Below, in pieces: positions 27,460 to 36,156 of a DNA stretch of 64,000 nucleotides. The stretch lies in NCBI RefSeq assembly GCF_040702505.1, contig NZ_JBFBLC010000004.1, forward strand, positions 124,001 through 188,000. The letters are read 5' to 3'. Within the stretch, counting starts at the first letter, position 1; every line of letters starts with the position of its first letter. The notes beneath the pieces were generated by a model, which was not told the DNA's origin, did no database searches, and worked only from the letters and a program-made list of their open reading frames with translations. Source of the DNA: Terrabacter sp040702505 (GTDB taxonomy: Bacteria > Actinomycetota > Actinomycetes > Actinomycetales > Dermatophilaceae). The translations under genes were made by a program, and so were the position numbers.

Positions 27460-28257
27460 ATGAACCGCCGCATTCTCGCCATTGTGTTGGCGCTCGCCCT
27501 AGCCGTGACTGGCGGTGCGCTCGTCATTATGTACGCGCGCAATGCCGACGCTCGCGCCATCGCGGCCGAGACGCCCGCACCCGTGTGGGTAGCGCAGCAG
27601 CCGATTCCAGCAGGTACCACGCTCAAGGACGCTCAGCGCATGGGGTTGATCGCGCAGACGGCGGTGAGCTCCAAAGCCGTTCCGGTCGGCGCCCTCCAGG
27701 AGATCAACGCTGACAACAATGCCCTCCTGGCCACGACTGACATTGCTGCCGGCGAGTACCTGCTTGCGGCTCGTTTCGGAACGCAGCCGGCGGGGACGAA
27801 GGCAATTGAGGTGCCGAGCGGCATGTTGGCCGTGTCGGTCCAACTGTCGGACCCGGCGCGCGTCGGAAAGTTCGTAACCCCTGGGTCGCACATCGCGCTC
27901 TACCAGTCGTACAAGATCAAAGACCTTCGCAACACTCCTGAGGCGAAGATCCTGAATGACAACGACGTTCATGGCACGAGCCTTCTACTTCCAGACGTGC
28001 TGGTTATCGCAATGGGCGACGCGCCGCTCGCGGGCCAGGCGGCAGCTCCGCCCGCGGAGGGCCAGCCCGCTACAGCGGCGGGCGCGAGTGGCGGCTATTT
28101 GGTGACCGTGGCCGTTAAGCCCAGCGATGCCCCGGTGCTCATCCACGGCATCAACAACCGTCAGCTCTACGGTGCCTTGCGTGGCTCTGACGTCAAGGTG
28201 GACACGACGCAGGAAGTGACGGACCTTCAACTGCGAGATGCGGTGACTGGACAATGA
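27460..28257 (+). CDS. cpaB: CpaB/RcpC-type pilus assembly protein
   Basis: 265 residues from ATG 27460, preceded by GGGGGGACTC. One N-terminal membrane helix, then the SAF domain region VWVAQQPIPAGTTLKDAQ and TDIAAGEYLLAARF typical of CpaB/RcpC. The second half (LAVSVQLSDPARVGKFVTPGSHIALY) matches the RcpC domain. CpaB acts outside the membrane near the pilus channel; actinobacteria lack an outer membrane, so it may bind peptidoglycan instead. The ATGA overlap with cpaE shows coupling. Confidence 0.85.
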   Translation: MNRRILAIVLALALAVTGGALVIMYARNADARAIAAETPAPVWVAQQPIPAGTTLKDAQRMGLIAQTAVSSKAVPVGALQEINADNNALLATTDIAAGEYLLAARFGTQPAGTKAIEVPSGMLAVSVQLSDPARVGKFVTPGSHIALYQSYKIKDLRNTPEAKILNDNDVHGTSLLLPDVLVIAMGDAPLAGQAAAPPAEGQPATAAGASGGYLVTVAVKPSDAPVLIHGINNRQLYGALRGSDVKVDTTQEVTDLQLRDAVTGQ

Positions 28258-29426
28258 CGATTCTGTGGGACTTCGACCCGGCAGCCGTGGACACCTACCG
28301 CTTTGCTCTCGGCGGCGACGCGCTGCTGCTCAATTCGGCCCCGCGCGTCAGCCGAGCGCTCGAGGAGGATCGGGCCCAGCTCCTGGTCGTCATCGGCCCC
28401 GACATCGACCTGGACGCTGCGTGTGACCTCGCGGAGCGCGAGCGCATCGACCGCCCCGAGCTCGGCGTCATACTGCTGCGCCACCGGCTCGACGTCACCG
28501 CTCTGGCTCAGGCATTGCGCAGTGGGGTTCGTGAAGTCGTTCAGGCCGACGACCAAACCGCGCTTGCGGATGCGGTGAGGCGCTCCCTCGCCCTGACACA
28601 GCAGCTCAGCGGTCACGGGACGACTGTCGGCAGCCAAGATGGCAAGGTCATCACCGTCTTCAGTGCCAAGGGTGGAGTCGGCAAGACGACGATGTCGACA
28701 AACCTCGCTGTCTACCTCGCCTCCACGGGGGCCAAGACGCTGCTGGTCGACCTCGACCTCATGTTCGGCGACGTTGCGATCAGCCTGCAGCTTCTGCCGC
28801 ACGGGTCGGTACGAGATGTGGTTGCGATGAGCGGCCATCTCGACGACCAGGGCCTGCTGTCGGTGGTCACTCACCACGACGAGAGCGGCCTCGATGTCGT
28901 CGCGGCGCCCTCCGACCCTGCCGATGCGGACCGCGTGCCATCGCACGTCATAATCGAGCTCCTTCGTGTCGCCCGCGGCAAGTACGACTACGTCATCGTC
29001 GACACTCCGCCGTCCTTCACGGAACACGTTCTTGCGGCGTTCGACGTCAGCGACCTCACGGTGCTCATCGCGACTCTCGACATCCCGGCAGTCAAGAACC
29101 TCCGTATCGCCATCAACACCCTCGACACGCTGGGTGCCTCGAAGGAGGCACGGACCATCGTTCTCAACCGCGCAGACGCCAAGGTCGGCCTGAAGCCGGA
29201 CGACGTAGAGGCGGCGCTCAAGTCCCCGATTTCCGCGAACGTGCCCAACAGCCTGACGGTGCCCGCATCCGTCAACCGCGGTGTCGCCCTAGTGCTTGAC
29301 GACCCGCGCAACCCGGTGTCCCTGGCGATCCGCGAGCTCGCAGACCAGGAGATTCGGCGTCGTTTCGGTGAAGAGCTGCAGAACGGCGCCAAGCGGAGCT
29401 TCACCTTGTTTGGAGGCAAGCGATGA
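28254..29426 (+). CDS. cpaE: CpaE/TadZ-like ATPase
   Basis: 390 residues, ATG 28254 overlapping cpaB. Residues 1-120 form a receiver-like domain without an obvious phosphorylation centre. From about residue 130 a MinD/ParA-type ATPase begins: VFSAKGGVGKTTMSTNLAVY (deviant Walker A with intact Lys), LLVDLDLMFGDV, and DYVIVDTPPSF. TadZ proteins place the Tad machine in the cell, often at a pole. Compare the second cluster, where the equivalent gene (ssd) lacks the Walker Lys. Overlaps cpaF by 4 bp. Confidence 0.92.
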   Translation: MTILWDFDPAAVDTYRFALGGDALLLNSAPRVSRALEEDRAQLLVVIGPDIDLDAACDLAERERIDRPELGVILLRHRLDVTALAQALRSGVREVVQADDQTALADAVRRSLALTQQLSGHGTTVGSQDGKVITVFSAKGGVGKTTMSTNLAVYLASTGAKTLLVDLDLMFGDVAISLQLLPHGSVRDVVAMSGHLDDQGLLSVVTHHDESGLDVVAAPSDPADADRVPSHVIIELLRVARGKYDYVIVDTPPSFTEHVLAAFDVSDLTVLIATLDIPAVKNLRIAINTLDTLGASKEARTIVLNRADAKVGLKPDDVEAALKSPISANVPNSLTVPASVNRGVALVLDDPRNPVSLAIRELADQEIRRRFGEELQNGAKRSFTLFGGKR

Positions 29427-30820
29427 GCAACCTGGCAGAGCGACTAGAACGTGCTCGGCAGTCGAGCCAGGTCTCCGAGCCTGCACCAAGTAACGGCGCC
29501 CAGGTCCGCATCGTCAACGGTGTTGAGCCCAAGCGGCGCAGGGGTGTCGACCCGTTCGCGCCGGTGAAGGAGCGCGTCCACCAGGCCTTAGTCGCCTCCC
29601 TCGGGCCGCGTCTCTACGACCCGAACCTCAGCGAGAGCGAGCTCGCGGCGCAGGTACGCACGACGCTGCAGGACGTCATCGACTCGGAACAGACACCTCT
29701 ATCGCACGCCGACCGCACCCGAATCGCGCAGGACGTGTCCGACGACATCCTCGGACACGGGCCTCTCGAGCCCTATCTGCGTGACGTCGAAGTCTCCGAG
29801 ATCATGGTCAACGGGCCGGAGGACATCTACATCGAGCGGGGCGGCAAGATCTACCCCGTCGAGGCGAGCTTTTCCGACGAGACGCACCTGCGTCGCACCA
29901 TCGACAAGATCGTCGGACGCGTCGGCCGTCGCGTCGACGAGTCGAGCCCGATGGTGGACGCTCGACTGCCCGACGGCTCCCGCGTCAACGCCGTCGTGCC
30001 GCCCATCGCCCTTGACGGTTCGATGCTCACCATCCGCAAGTTCTCCGCCGACCCCTTCACCGACAAGGACCTCATCTCCTTCGGCACGATGACCGAGAAC
30101 GTTCGCGACTTCCTCGACGCCTGTGTGAAGGGCCGCCGCAACATCATCATCAGCGGAGGTACCGGTTCGGGAAAGACGACGACGCTCAACGTCATCAGCT
30201 CCTTCCTCCCGCACGACGAGCGGATCGTCACGATCGAGGACGCCGCCGAGCTTCAGCTCCAGCAGCAGCACGTGCTCCGACTCGAGGCGCGACCGGCCAA
30301 CATCGAGGGCCGTGGACTGGTCTCCATCCGCGAGCTCGTCAAGAACTGTCTGCGTATGCGTCCCGACCGCATCATCGTCGGCGAAATCCGCGACGGCGCA
30401 GCGCTCGACATGCTGCAGGCCATGAACACGGGCCACGACGGCTCCATCACGACCGTGCACGCCAACTCTCCCCGAGACAGCCTTGCCCGTCTCGAGACGA
30501 TGGTGCTCATGGCCGGCGTTGAGCTGCCGGTGCGAGCGATCCGCGAGCAGGTGGCGGGCGCCGTCGACCTGATTGTTCAGCAGTCGCGTTTGAAGGACGG
30601 ATCGCGGCGCATCGTCGCCATCTCCGAGGTGGTCGGCATGGAGTCCGACGTCATCACCCTTCAAGACATCTTCACGTTCGACTACGGCGCCGGTCGTGAC
30701 GAGAACGGTCGATTCCTCGGTGGCCTCGTGCCAACGGGCATCCGGCCGAAGTTCACGTCGGACCTGGCGGATGTCGGCGTCGAGCTGCCGGTCCAGCTCT
30801 TCTCCCGGATGGCTCGATGA
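29423..30820 (+). CDS. cpaF: CpaF/TadA secretion ATPase
   Basis: 465 residues, ATG 29423 overlapping cpaE. The hexameric motor that drives pilin assembly. Walker A ISGGTGSGKTTTLN, Asp box TIEDAAELQLQQQHVLRLEARP, Walker B MRPDRIIVGEIRDGAA, and His box MNTGHDGSITTVHANSP are all intact. The N-terminal 120 residues match the linker region of CpaF-type proteins. The 3' end overlaps the vWA-TadB fusion by 4 bp. All motifs are present, so the protein should be active. Confidence 0.95.
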   Translation: MSNLAERLERARQSSQVSEPAPSNGAQVRIVNGVEPKRRRGVDPFAPVKERVHQALVASLGPRLYDPNLSESELAAQVRTTLQDVIDSEQTPLSHADRTRIAQDVSDDILGHGPLEPYLRDVEVSEIMVNGPEDIYIERGGKIYPVEASFSDETHLRRTIDKIVGRVGRRVDESSPMVDARLPDGSRVNAVVPPIALDGSMLTIRKFSADPFTDKDLISFGTMTENVRDFLDACVKGRRNIIISGGTGSGKTTTLNVISSFLPHDERIVTIEDAAELQLQQQHVLRLEARPANIEGRGLVSIRELVKNCLRMRPDRIIVGEIRDGAALDMLQAMNTGHDGSITTVHANSPRDSLARLETMVLMAGVELPVRAIREQVAGAVDLIVQQSRLKDGSRRIVAISEVVGMESDVITLQDIFTFDYGAGRDENGRFLGGLVPTGIRPKFTSDLADVGVELPVQLFSRMAR

Positions 30821-32799
30821 GCCTCCTCCGTCGCCTTGTCGTCGCCCTGTCCGGTCTCGCGGTCGGGTTGGCGGTTGCGCCTGTCGGGTCGGCGAGCGCC
30901 GCCTCGGATGACCCTTCGGTCGGACTCAGCAACCTCGCGGCGACGTCCAGCGGATCGGCGTCCAGCCTGACAGGCATCATCACCTTCCGCGGCACGGGCG
31001 ATGTCCCTATCGACCCCGGTTCACTCAAGGTCAAGGTCGACGGCCAGGCGTACCCGGCGAACGTGAAGCAGGCCGCCAAGGTCGACCGGCGGTCGATGCT
31101 CGTCATCGACACAAGCGGCTCGATGGGCACACAGGGCATGGCCACAGTGCGCAAGGCCGCCGCCACGTATCTCAAAACCGTGCCGGCGGACGTGCAGGTT
31201 GGCGTTGCCTCCTTCGCCAACACGGCGGGCGTTGACCTCGCACCGACGCTCGACCGAGGGGCGGCGCTCGACGTCATCAATGGCCTCGCATCGCGCGGCG
31301 ACACCAGCCTGTATGCCGGCATGCAGGCTGCAGCTGCCGCGCTCGCGGGAAGGGGTGACCGCAGCATCGTGCTGCTGAGCGATGGCGCGGACACGATGGC
31401 CGCCGACAAAGTCAAGGCGCTCAAGGACACCGTGACTAGGCTCAAGGCCGCCGGCATCCGCGTCGATGTCGTCCGATTCAAGACCAACGACCCCGAGGCG
31501 ACGGCCGCGCTGCAGTCCTTCGCGAGCGTCAACGGCGGCACCGTCGTGTCTGCCGATGACACTGCCGGAGTTTCTTCCGCCTTTCAGGCATCGGCTCAGG
31601 CGCTGAGTCGCCAGGTGCAGTTCTCGGCAACGATCCCCAAGGATCTCTCGGGGCCCCATCAGTACGAGGTGACCGGGACGGCCGGCGGGGCCGCCTTTGA
31701 CTTCAGCAAGCAGGTCACCGCGGGAGCGGCAACATCCGCACCCCCAGTGCCCTCGCTTGCCCCTAAGTCCCCAGCCGCGCAGTCCGCGCAGATCGGCCCA
31801 GCCGCCGCAGAGCCCACGAACCGTACGCCCTACCTCGCTGCCGGGCTCCTCGGGCTGGGGCTCCTGGTGGTGATGGGCGTCATCCTCATGCCTACGCTGC
31901 AGACCAAACGGGAGCGGCGCGTTGCTGCCATCGACGCTTACGTGGTGGGTGACACTGTCGCTCTTTCACGTCAAGACATGAAGGCGGCACAGAGCACCAT
32001 CACGGCCCAACTGCTCGACATGGGTGAGCGCGTGATGAAGGACCGCAAGTCGACGAGCAAGACGATGGCCTTCATCGAACGCGCTGACCTACCGTTCCGA
32101 GCGGGGGAATGGCTGGTCCTGCGCGTAGTCGCGGTGATCGTCGGCGCTGCCCTTGGGATGGTGTTTGCCGGAGAGGCCAAGTTCGTCGGCCTGGCCATCG
32201 GGGGAGTGCTGGGCCTGCTGCTCATGCCATTGGGTCTCCGCTTCGCGGCGGGTCGGCGCGCTCGGAAGTTCGAGGCGCAGCTACCACAGATCCTGCTGCT
32301 GATCTCCACGAGCCTGCGGAGCGGCTTCGGCCTGCCCCAGTCCCTCGACGCCGTGGCGCGTGACGCGGCGGAGCCCGCGGGCAAGGAGTTCAGCCGAGCT
32401 CTTGCGGAGACTCGCATCGGCACGGACATCTCCGATGCGCTCGAACGTGTAGCGGTCCGGATGGAGAGCAAGTCGATGCACTGGACGGTCATGGCGATCC
32501 GCATTCAGCGAGAGGTCGGCGGCAACCTGGCCGACACGCTGCGCACCACCGCCGGAACCCTGCGCGAGCGAGAGTCACTGCACCGTCAGGTGGCGACGCT
32601 CTCCGCCGAGGGGCGCCTGTCGGCGTACATTCTCGTGGCGCTGCCGATCTTCATCTTTCTCTACATGACGAAGGTCAACTACGAGTACGTGAGTCTGCTC
32701 TGGACCACCACGGTTGGACTGTTCATGAGCGTTGGCGGGCTCATCGCCCTCGGCGCCGGCATCGTCTGGATGCGTCAAGTCGTGAAGATCGAGGTGTGA
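30817..32799 (+). CDS. vWA domain fused to TadB-type platform protein
   Basis: 660 residues, ATG 30817 overlapping cpaF. Order: signal peptide or first helix (1-30); extracytoplasmic vWA domain, about residues 90-270, with an intact metal site (DTSGSMG, a later Thr in DTSLYAG, SDGADT); Pro/Ala-rich linker; membrane helix near 335; then a T2SSF domain (LPQILLLISTSLRSGFGLPQSLDAVARDAAEP) between two groups of helices. Typical TadB proteins are about 300 residues, so the first half is extra. One chain would join an outside adhesion or protein-contact module to the inner-membrane pilus platform. Confidence 0.9.
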   Translation: MSLLRRLVVALSGLAVGLAVAPVGSASAASDDPSVGLSNLAATSSGSASSLTGIITFRGTGDVPIDPGSLKVKVDGQAYPANVKQAAKVDRRSMLVIDTSGSMGTQGMATVRKAAATYLKTVPADVQVGVASFANTAGVDLAPTLDRGAALDVINGLASRGDTSLYAGMQAAAAALAGRGDRSIVLLSDGADTMAADKVKALKDTVTRLKAAGIRVDVVRFKTNDPEATAALQSFASVNGGTVVSADDTAGVSSAFQASAQALSRQVQFSATIPKDLSGPHQYEVTGTAGGAAFDFSKQVTAGAATSAPPVPSLAPKSPAAQSAQIGPAAAEPTNRTPYLAAGLLGLGLLVVMGVILMPTLQTKRERRVAAIDAYVVGDTVALSRQDMKAAQSTITAQLLDMGERVMKDRKSTSKTMAFIERADLPFRAGEWLVLRVVAVIVGAALGMVFAGEAKFVGLAIGGVLGLLLMPLGLRFAAGRRARKFEAQLPQILLLISTSLRSGFGLPQSLDAVARDAAEPAGKEFSRALAETRIGTDISDALERVAVRMESKSMHWTVMAIRIQREVGGNLADTLRTTAGTLRERESLHRQVATLSAEGRLSAYILVALPIFIFLYMTKVNYEYVSLLWTTTVGLFMSVGGLIALGAGIVWMRQVVKIEV

Positions 32800-32800
32800 G

Positions 32801-33718
32801 GTGACCATCAATCTCATCTACGTCGCCGCCGGAATGCTGGCACTCGGGCTGCTCATCGCCGCGCTGAGCGTGAGCGTCAGCGGAGGCGAACCACGCGGCG
32901 TCGCCCGGTCCCTGATGCTCATCGATCAGCACATCGAGCGGCGTGAGGTGGTGACCACCGAGCTCGCGGCCAAGGACCGACTCCTTGTCCCGATCCTTGA
33001 GCAGACCAAAGGCTTGGCCAGGGCCCTGTCGCCCGGCGGCGTCGACGATCGCTATACGAAGATGCTGGACCAGGCCGGCAACCCGGCGAACTGGACGGTC
33101 GAACGAATCCTTGGCCTCAAGGGGGCCGGGCTGCTCATCGGGATGGTTCTGGGCGCCTTCTACGCCAAGTTCCAGCTGCCGAACGCCCTGCTCTACGCCC
33201 TCATCGGTGGCGCGGCCCTCTTCTTCCTGCCCGACCTGCTCATCAAGAACCTCGCACAGCGTAGGCAGGAGCAGACGAGCAAGAGCCTCGCTGATGCGCT
33301 CGACATGCTCAGCGTCTGCGTCGAGGCGGGCCAGGGTTTCGACGCGGCGCTGCTGCAGGTGGCACGCAACGTCGACGGTCCGATCTCGGGAGAGTTCGCG
33401 CGCGTGCTTTCGGAGATACAGATCGGCAAGTCCCGTGGCGAGGCCTTCAGCGCTATGGGCGACCGTGTAACGCTCCCCGAGGTGAAGAACTTCATCACTG
33501 CTCTCGTGCAGGCAGACCGGCTCGGTCTCCCGATCGCCGGCGTGCTGCGAGAGCAGACGGTCAACATGCGTCTGGTCCGTCGTCAGAAGGCGGAGGAGAA
33601 GGCCCAGAAGGTCACCATCAAGATCCTCTTTCCCCTGATGTTCTGTATCCTTCCGGCCCTGTTCATCGTCATCATCGGGCCCGGTGGTATCCGCATGATG
33701 CAGGCCTTCGGCGGCTGA
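32801..33718 (+). CDS. tadC: TadC-type platform protein
   Basis: 305 residues from GTG 32801, which starts one base after the previous stop. T2SSF domain: SLADALDMLSVCVEAGQGFDAALLQVARN and EIQIGKSRGEAFSAMGDRV. Two membrane helices before the domain and two after (LFPLMFCILPALFIVIIG). With the TadB half of the upstream fusion it forms the inner-membrane platform on which the ATPase works. It closes the pilus operon proper; the next gene follows after 8 bp. Confidence 0.92.
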   Translation: MTINLIYVAAGMLALGLLIAALSVSVSGGEPRGVARSLMLIDQHIERREVVTTELAAKDRLLVPILEQTKGLARALSPGGVDDRYTKMLDQAGNPANWTVERILGLKGAGLLIGMVLGAFYAKFQLPNALLYALIGGAALFFLPDLLIKNLAQRRQEQTSKSLADALDMLSVCVEAGQGFDAALLQVARNVDGPISGEFARVLSEIQIGKSRGEAFSAMGDRVTLPEVKNFITALVQADRLGLPIAGVLREQTVNMRLVRRQKAEEKAQKVTIKILFPLMFCILPALFIVIIGPGGIRMMQAFGG

Positions 33719-33726
33719 AGCCAACC

Positions 33727-35160
33727 GTGTCGGTCGTTGCCGACGCCGAGTCCCCGGCGGCACTGGCCCAGGCGCGTCCGACCTCCCCGGTCGGACGCGT
33801 CGGCTGGTTGCTTCCCCCCTTCGTGCTGGCGCTTTATGCCCTCAAGCCGCTGGGGCCGGTCAAGGACCCGGACACCTACTGGCACATCGTGGCAGGCAAA
33901 CACCTCTTGGCTTCAGGTCAGTTCGTACTGCAAGACCCCTTTGGGGCGGCCAGCGAGAAGGCCTGGATCCTCAACCAGTGGCTGCCCGAGGTGCTCATGG
34001 ATTGGGCATACACGGCATACGGCCTCCCCGCCGTGGCATGGCTGCTCTGCCTAGGCTCTTTCATCGTCGGGGTCTCAGTCATGACGGCATGCCGGCGACG
34101 CGGCTCGCCGCTGGTGACGGCGCTCGTCCTCGCGCTCGTCTTCGTCGCCCTCAGTGGCAGCCTCTCCCCGCGACCCCAGCTGGTGACGTTCACCCTAAGC
34201 GCCGTGACGACGAGCGCGTGGCTGGTCACACGGGAGGACGGTCGCGCACGCTGGTGGCTCGTTCCCGTGACGTGGCTGTGGGCGTGCAGCCACGGGATGT
34301 GGTTCGTGGGGCCGGTTGTCGGCGTCGTCGTGGTAGTCGGCATGTGGCTCGAACATCGCGCAACCTGGAAGGGCGCGGCCCGCCTCGCCCTCGTGCCGGC
34401 GCTGTCCGTGGCCGTCGCCGGTGTGACGCCGGTGGGGCCGAGGCTTTTTACCTCGCCGTTCCAGGTTGGGGGAGTGACGGCCTACATCAGCGAGTGGCAG
34501 CGGCCCGGCCTCACCGACCCCGCCGTCTTGGCCGCACTGGGGCTCGTCGTAGTCGTGGGGGTGGACCTAGTGCGCCGCCGACGAGCGAACTGGACGACGA
34601 TGCTTCTGGCGGTCTTTGCAGTGGCACTGTCCCTGACATGGGCGCGCACCGTCGGGCTGGGCGCCGTCATCGCCGCGCCGGTGGCCGCGGCCGCGTTACA
34701 GAACTTGTTGCGGCAGCCGGTGGTTACGACGCTCAGGCGTGAGCGCGTGGCGGTCGCGGTGGCTGGGCTGCTGAGTGTCGTAGCCGTCGGCGTCGCGGCG
34801 CCCGCGGTGGCCAGCACGCCAGCACTAGGCCCCAATGACCTCGACAGCGCGCTCGGTGCCCTTCCGGGGAGCACGGTCCTCTGCAACGACCAACTCGACG
34901 GCGGCTGGCTCCTGCTGCAGCACCCCGGACTACGGCCCACGATGGACACGCGGGTCGAGCTCTACAGCGCTGAGCACATCAAGGCCTACCTCGGCTTCGT
35001 CGCGGGAGACGCCGGGTGGGAGACCTATCCGCGGCAGGTGGGCTGCACGTATGCCGTGTTGCCGACGAGCGCGGCAGTAGTGCCGCGCTTGCGTGGTTCT
35101 GGGGACTGGGCGGTCGTGGCGGAATCAGAGGGCTACGTGCTTTTGAAGTCGGCGCGTTGA
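33727..35160 (+). CDS. Multi-pass membrane protein downstream of the pilus operon
   Basis: 477 residues from GTG 33727, 8 bp after tadC, so probably cotranscribed with the pilus genes. About eleven helices; an early loop DPDTYWHIVAGKHLLASGQFV..DPFG..WILNQWLPEV; a soluble C-terminal domain with two Cys (STVLCNDQLDGGW and RQVGCTYAVLP). The protein at 23663-25075 on the other flank has the same plan. GT-C-like topology makes pilin or surface glycosylation conceivable, but no activity is proved. Confidence 0.7.
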   Translation: MSVVADAESPAALAQARPTSPVGRVGWLLPPFVLALYALKPLGPVKDPDTYWHIVAGKHLLASGQFVLQDPFGAASEKAWILNQWLPEVLMDWAYTAYGLPAVAWLLCLGSFIVGVSVMTACRRRGSPLVTALVLALVFVALSGSLSPRPQLVTFTLSAVTTSAWLVTREDGRARWWLVPVTWLWACSHGMWFVGPVVGVVVVVGMWLEHRATWKGAARLALVPALSVAVAGVTPVGPRLFTSPFQVGGVTAYISEWQRPGLTDPAVLAALGLVVVVGVDLVRRRRANWTTMLLAVFAVALSLTWARTVGLGAVIAAPVAAAALQNLLRQPVVTTLRRERVAVAVAGLLSVVAVGVAAPAVASTPALGPNDLDSALGALPGSTVLCNDQLDGGWLLLQHPGLRPTMDTRVELYSAEHIKAYLGFVAGDAGWETYPRQVGCTYAVLPTSAAVVPRLRGSGDWAVVAESEGYVLLKSAR

Positions 35161-35219
35161 CGGAGCGAGGAAGTGCGCGAGCGAAGCGCGCTGCAACTGA
35201 CGTCGAGCTGAATGCGGCC

Positions 35220-36047
35220 ATGGAGCAAACGGGCTCGGGTCGAGCGAGCGAGCGCACGATCGCGGACGTGGGCCGCACCGCGCTTTGGATTGCACTGACT
35301 CCCACCCTTTGGATCCTCTTCGGCAGCCGCCTGGCGAGCTTCGGCACGGACTCGGCGCACGCGTACTGGAATGTGTGGAGGGTCGGGCCGTATGCGCTGC
35401 CGCCAGGATCAATCGACGCGTTCAATTACTCCCCAGCCTTCGCGCAGGCCATCTACCCGCTGACGCTGCTGCCGTGGCCACTCTTCCTGACCGTGTGGAC
35501 AGCCCTGCTCGCGGCGGCGCTCGTCTGGCTGCTCTGGCCCCTGCCGTTGCGGTGGCGGTGGCTCGTGCTGGCCTATGTGGCGCCGCCGGCTCTTCTCATC
35601 GGCAACATCGAGGCGTTCCTCGCGCTGGCCGCGGTGATCGGCATGCGGCGACCCTCGGCATGGGCATTCCCGCTGCTGACCAAGATCACGCCGGGGCTCG
35701 GGCCGGTGTGGTTCGCCGTCCGTCGTGAATGGTGGCAGGCGGCCATCGCGGTCCTTGGCACGGCGCTGGTCGTGCTGGTCTCGTTCGCCCTCTCACCGGC
35801 GCTGTGGCCGCAGTGGTGGGACTTTGTCATCAATGCGCCGACTCCGCCCACGCAGGCGCACTACCCGCCGCTGGCCCTACGGCTGGTGCTCGCCGTCGGC
35901 GTGGTGGTCTGGGGCGCACTCCTGGGCCGTCGAGGTGCGCTCGCAGTCGCAATGGTGCTGGCGATGCCGCTCTGGTCCAGCGGTGTCCTGGTGCTATTGG
36001 CAGCGCTGCCGAGGCTCCGGTCAGACGGGTCGACGTCTCAAAACTGA
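35220..36047 (+). CDS. GT87-type (DUF2029) polyprenol-phosphate-mannose-dependent transferase
   Basis: About 275 residues from ATG 35220; TTG 35157, overlapping the previous stop, is an alternative start. Features: AYWNVWR, then FNYSPAFAQAIYPLTLLPWPLFLTVW, which is the family's YxPxxxxxxxPL..LP loop, and TKITPGLGPVWFAVRREW in the middle. About eight helices, shorter than usual (about 400), so it may be a compact member. Likely adds a hexose to an envelope acceptor outside the membrane. Confidence 0.72.
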   Translation: MEQTGSGRASERTIADVGRTALWIALTPTLWILFGSRLASFGTDSAHAYWNVWRVGPYALPPGSIDAFNYSPAFAQAIYPLTLLPWPLFLTVWTALLAAALVWLLWPLPLRWRWLVLAYVAPPALLIGNIEAFLALAAVIGMRRPSAWAFPLLTKITPGLGPVWFAVRREWWQAAIAVLGTALVVLVSFALSPALWPQWWDFVINAPTPPTQAHYPPLALRLVLAVGVVVWGALLGRRGALAVAMVLAMPLWSSGVLVLLAALPRLRSDGSTSQN

Positions 36048-36156
36048 GGGATGTTTTGCGCAAATCATGACGCTTTGTCTGAATGCGAATTGCCTTTGAT
36101 AGCGGACTTTTTCGCGTTTTCGAGAGCGGCGTGCGCCGGTCCTGCACGCTGTTTGC

